Shown: positions 63,174 through 64,000 of the stretch, one piece after another
Position numbering within the stretch: position 1 is the first letter of the stretch
Layout: each line of letters begins with the position of its first letter
Assembly: GCA_964612075.1 (NCBI GenBank)
Contig: CAZTFC010000005.1
Location: 1 to 64,000 of the forward strand
Reading direction: 5' to 3'
Origin: UBA2219 sp964612075
Lineage (GTDB): Bacteria; Desulfobacterota; Deferrimicrobia; Deferrimicrobiales; Deferrimicrobiaceae
DNA: 64,000 nucleotides
The notes under the pieces: model-generated
Seen by the model: only the letters and a program-made list of their open reading frames with translations
The model's database searches: none
Told to the model about the DNA's origin: nothing
Translations under genes and position numbers: made by a program

Positions 63174-64000
63174 ATGCCCGTACGGATACCGAACGACCTT
63201 CCCGCCCGAAAGGTCCTGGAAGACGAGAACATCTTCGTGATGACCTGCGACCGCGCGGTCCACCAGGACATCCGGCCGCTGCGGATCGCCGTGGTCAACC
63301 TCATGCCCACCAAGATCGCGACCGAGAGCCAGCTCCTGCGCCTGCTGGGGAACACCCCGCTCCAGGTGGACATCCGCCTGATCCGCATGGGCAGCCACGA
63401 GTCGAGGAACACCCCGGCGGAGCACCTGGAGGCGTTCTACGAGCCCTTCGAACAGGTGCTCCACGAGCGGTTCGACGGCCTGGTCGTCACCGGCGCGCCG
63501 GTGGAGACGCTCCCCTTCGAGGAGGTGGATTACTGGCCGGAGCTCGTCCGCCTCATGGAATGGAGCCGGGGCAACGTCTGGTCCACCCTGCACATCTGCT
63601 GGGGCGCCCAGGCCGGGCTCTACCATCACTACGGGATCCAAAAGCACCCGCTCCCGGCGAAGAAATCCGGCCTGTTCCACCACAAGGTGCTGGAGCCGCT
63701 CGAGCCGATCCTGCGCGGCTTCGACGATTTCTTCCTCGCGCCGCATTCGCGGCACACCGAGGTGCGGGAATACGACGTCCGCAGGAACCCGGGGCTCAAG
63801 ATCCTGGCCTCCTCGGACAAGGCCGGCCTCTACATGGTCTCGTCGACGGACGGGCGGATGATCTTCGTCTTCGGCCACCCGGAATACGACCGCCTCACCC
63901 TGAAGGCGGAGTACGACCGGGACCGGGGGAAGGGGCTCCCGATCGCCCCCCCCGTCCATTATTTCCCCGGGGACGACCCCGCCGCGGAGCCGAGGATGTC
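63174..64000 (+). CDS. metA: Homoserine O-acyltransferase (MetA family), probably acetyl-CoA type; partial
   Basis: MetA activates homoserine for methionine synthesis. The first 275 residues are visible and the end lies beyond the window. Catalytic residues are present at standard MetA numbers: Cys142 in HICWGAQAG, His235 and Glu237 in FGHPEYD. Residue 111 is Glu in TGAPVETLPFEEVDYW; established work on the family links Glu111 to acetyl-CoA use and Gly111 (as in Escherichia coli) to succinyl-CoA. So this is predicted to be a homoserine O-acetyltransferase. GAGGAGG precedes ATG 63174. A promoter and an ACTACC/GGTAGT dyad lie just upstream; no SAM riboswitch was recognised. Confidence 0.93.
   Translation, partial: MPVRIPNDLPARKVLEDENIFVMTCDRAVHQDIRPLRIAVVNLMPTKIATESQLLRLLGNTPLQVDIRLIRMGSHESRNTPAEHLEAFYEPFEQVLHERFDGLVVTGAPVETLPFEEVDYWPELVRLMEWSRGNVWSTLHICWGAQAGLYHHYGIQKHPLPAKKSGLFHHKVLEPLEPILRGFDDFFLAPHSRHTEVREYDVRRNPGLKILASSDKAGLYMVSSTDGRMIFVFGHPEYDRLTLKAEYDRDRGKGLPIAPPVHYFPGDDPAAEPRM

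Overview
The window is a GC-rich, gene-dense piece of a Gram-negative chromosome with no RNA genes, insertion sequences, phage genes or CRISPR array that I can see. TonB receptors, OmpA- and SurA-type envelope proteins, many lipoproteins, a GsuK-type potassium channel, tandem CaiB-type CoA-transferases and a hydrogenase-related (Ehr/Hyf-like) membrane complex point to an anaerobic or respiratory deltaproteobacterium of the Desulfuromonadia/Geobacter-like kind. That placement is inference from gene content. Genes often overlap by ATGA, GTGA or TGATG (about ten junctions), so translational coupling is the norm.

Layout. 1-2623 (minus): two family III CoA-transferase subunits behind a clear sigma70 promoter. 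2844-5199 (minus): a four-gene cassette of unknown function. 5439-8685 (plus): hemL, then atpZ/atpI/atpB/atpE ending in a strong terminator. 8786-9981 (plus): a cysteine-cluster protein and a flavin-binding PNPOx protein. 9982-18051 (minus): a six-subunit Hyf/complex I-like Ehr complex whose large subunit has lost the nickel-binding cysteines, headed by a helix-turn-helix/PTS-EIIA fusion. 18136-25310 (plus): a Fur-box-like site, two paralogous TonB receptors, a YfiR-like periplasmic protein and a CHASE8 hybrid histidine kinase. 25292-40703 (minus): a probable ten-gene run gyrA - TPR lipoprotein - gpsA - nadA - mfd - three parvulin/SurA-type proteins - pdxA - uvrA.

40762-45634 (minus): ilvD, DUF190, crcB, a DUF815 ATPase, and an OmpA-like lipoprotein with its small lipoprotein partner. 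45916-52973: an AsmA-like protein, two hotdog thioesterases, an ECF sigma/anti-sigma pair divergent from a VWA protein, and an NCS2 permease. 52995-63023 (minus): a slipin/NfeD pair, a small CxxC protein, two response regulators, a 1856-residue multi-PAS hybrid kinase with HPt domain, and a two-RCK potassium channel. 63174-64000 (plus): metA, cut by the window end, with the residue associated with acetyl-CoA rather than succinyl-CoA use.

The most interesting unit is 18136-25310. YfiR normally represses a diguanylate cyclase through that enzyme's periplasmic CHASE8 domain. Here YfiR sits beside a CHASE8 phosphorelay kinase and downstream of two probably iron-regulated outer-membrane receptors, which suggests a signalling pathway from the outer membrane to a phosphorelay. 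No gene-free stretch exceeds 300 bp. The longest (45635-45915) shows nothing I can name.
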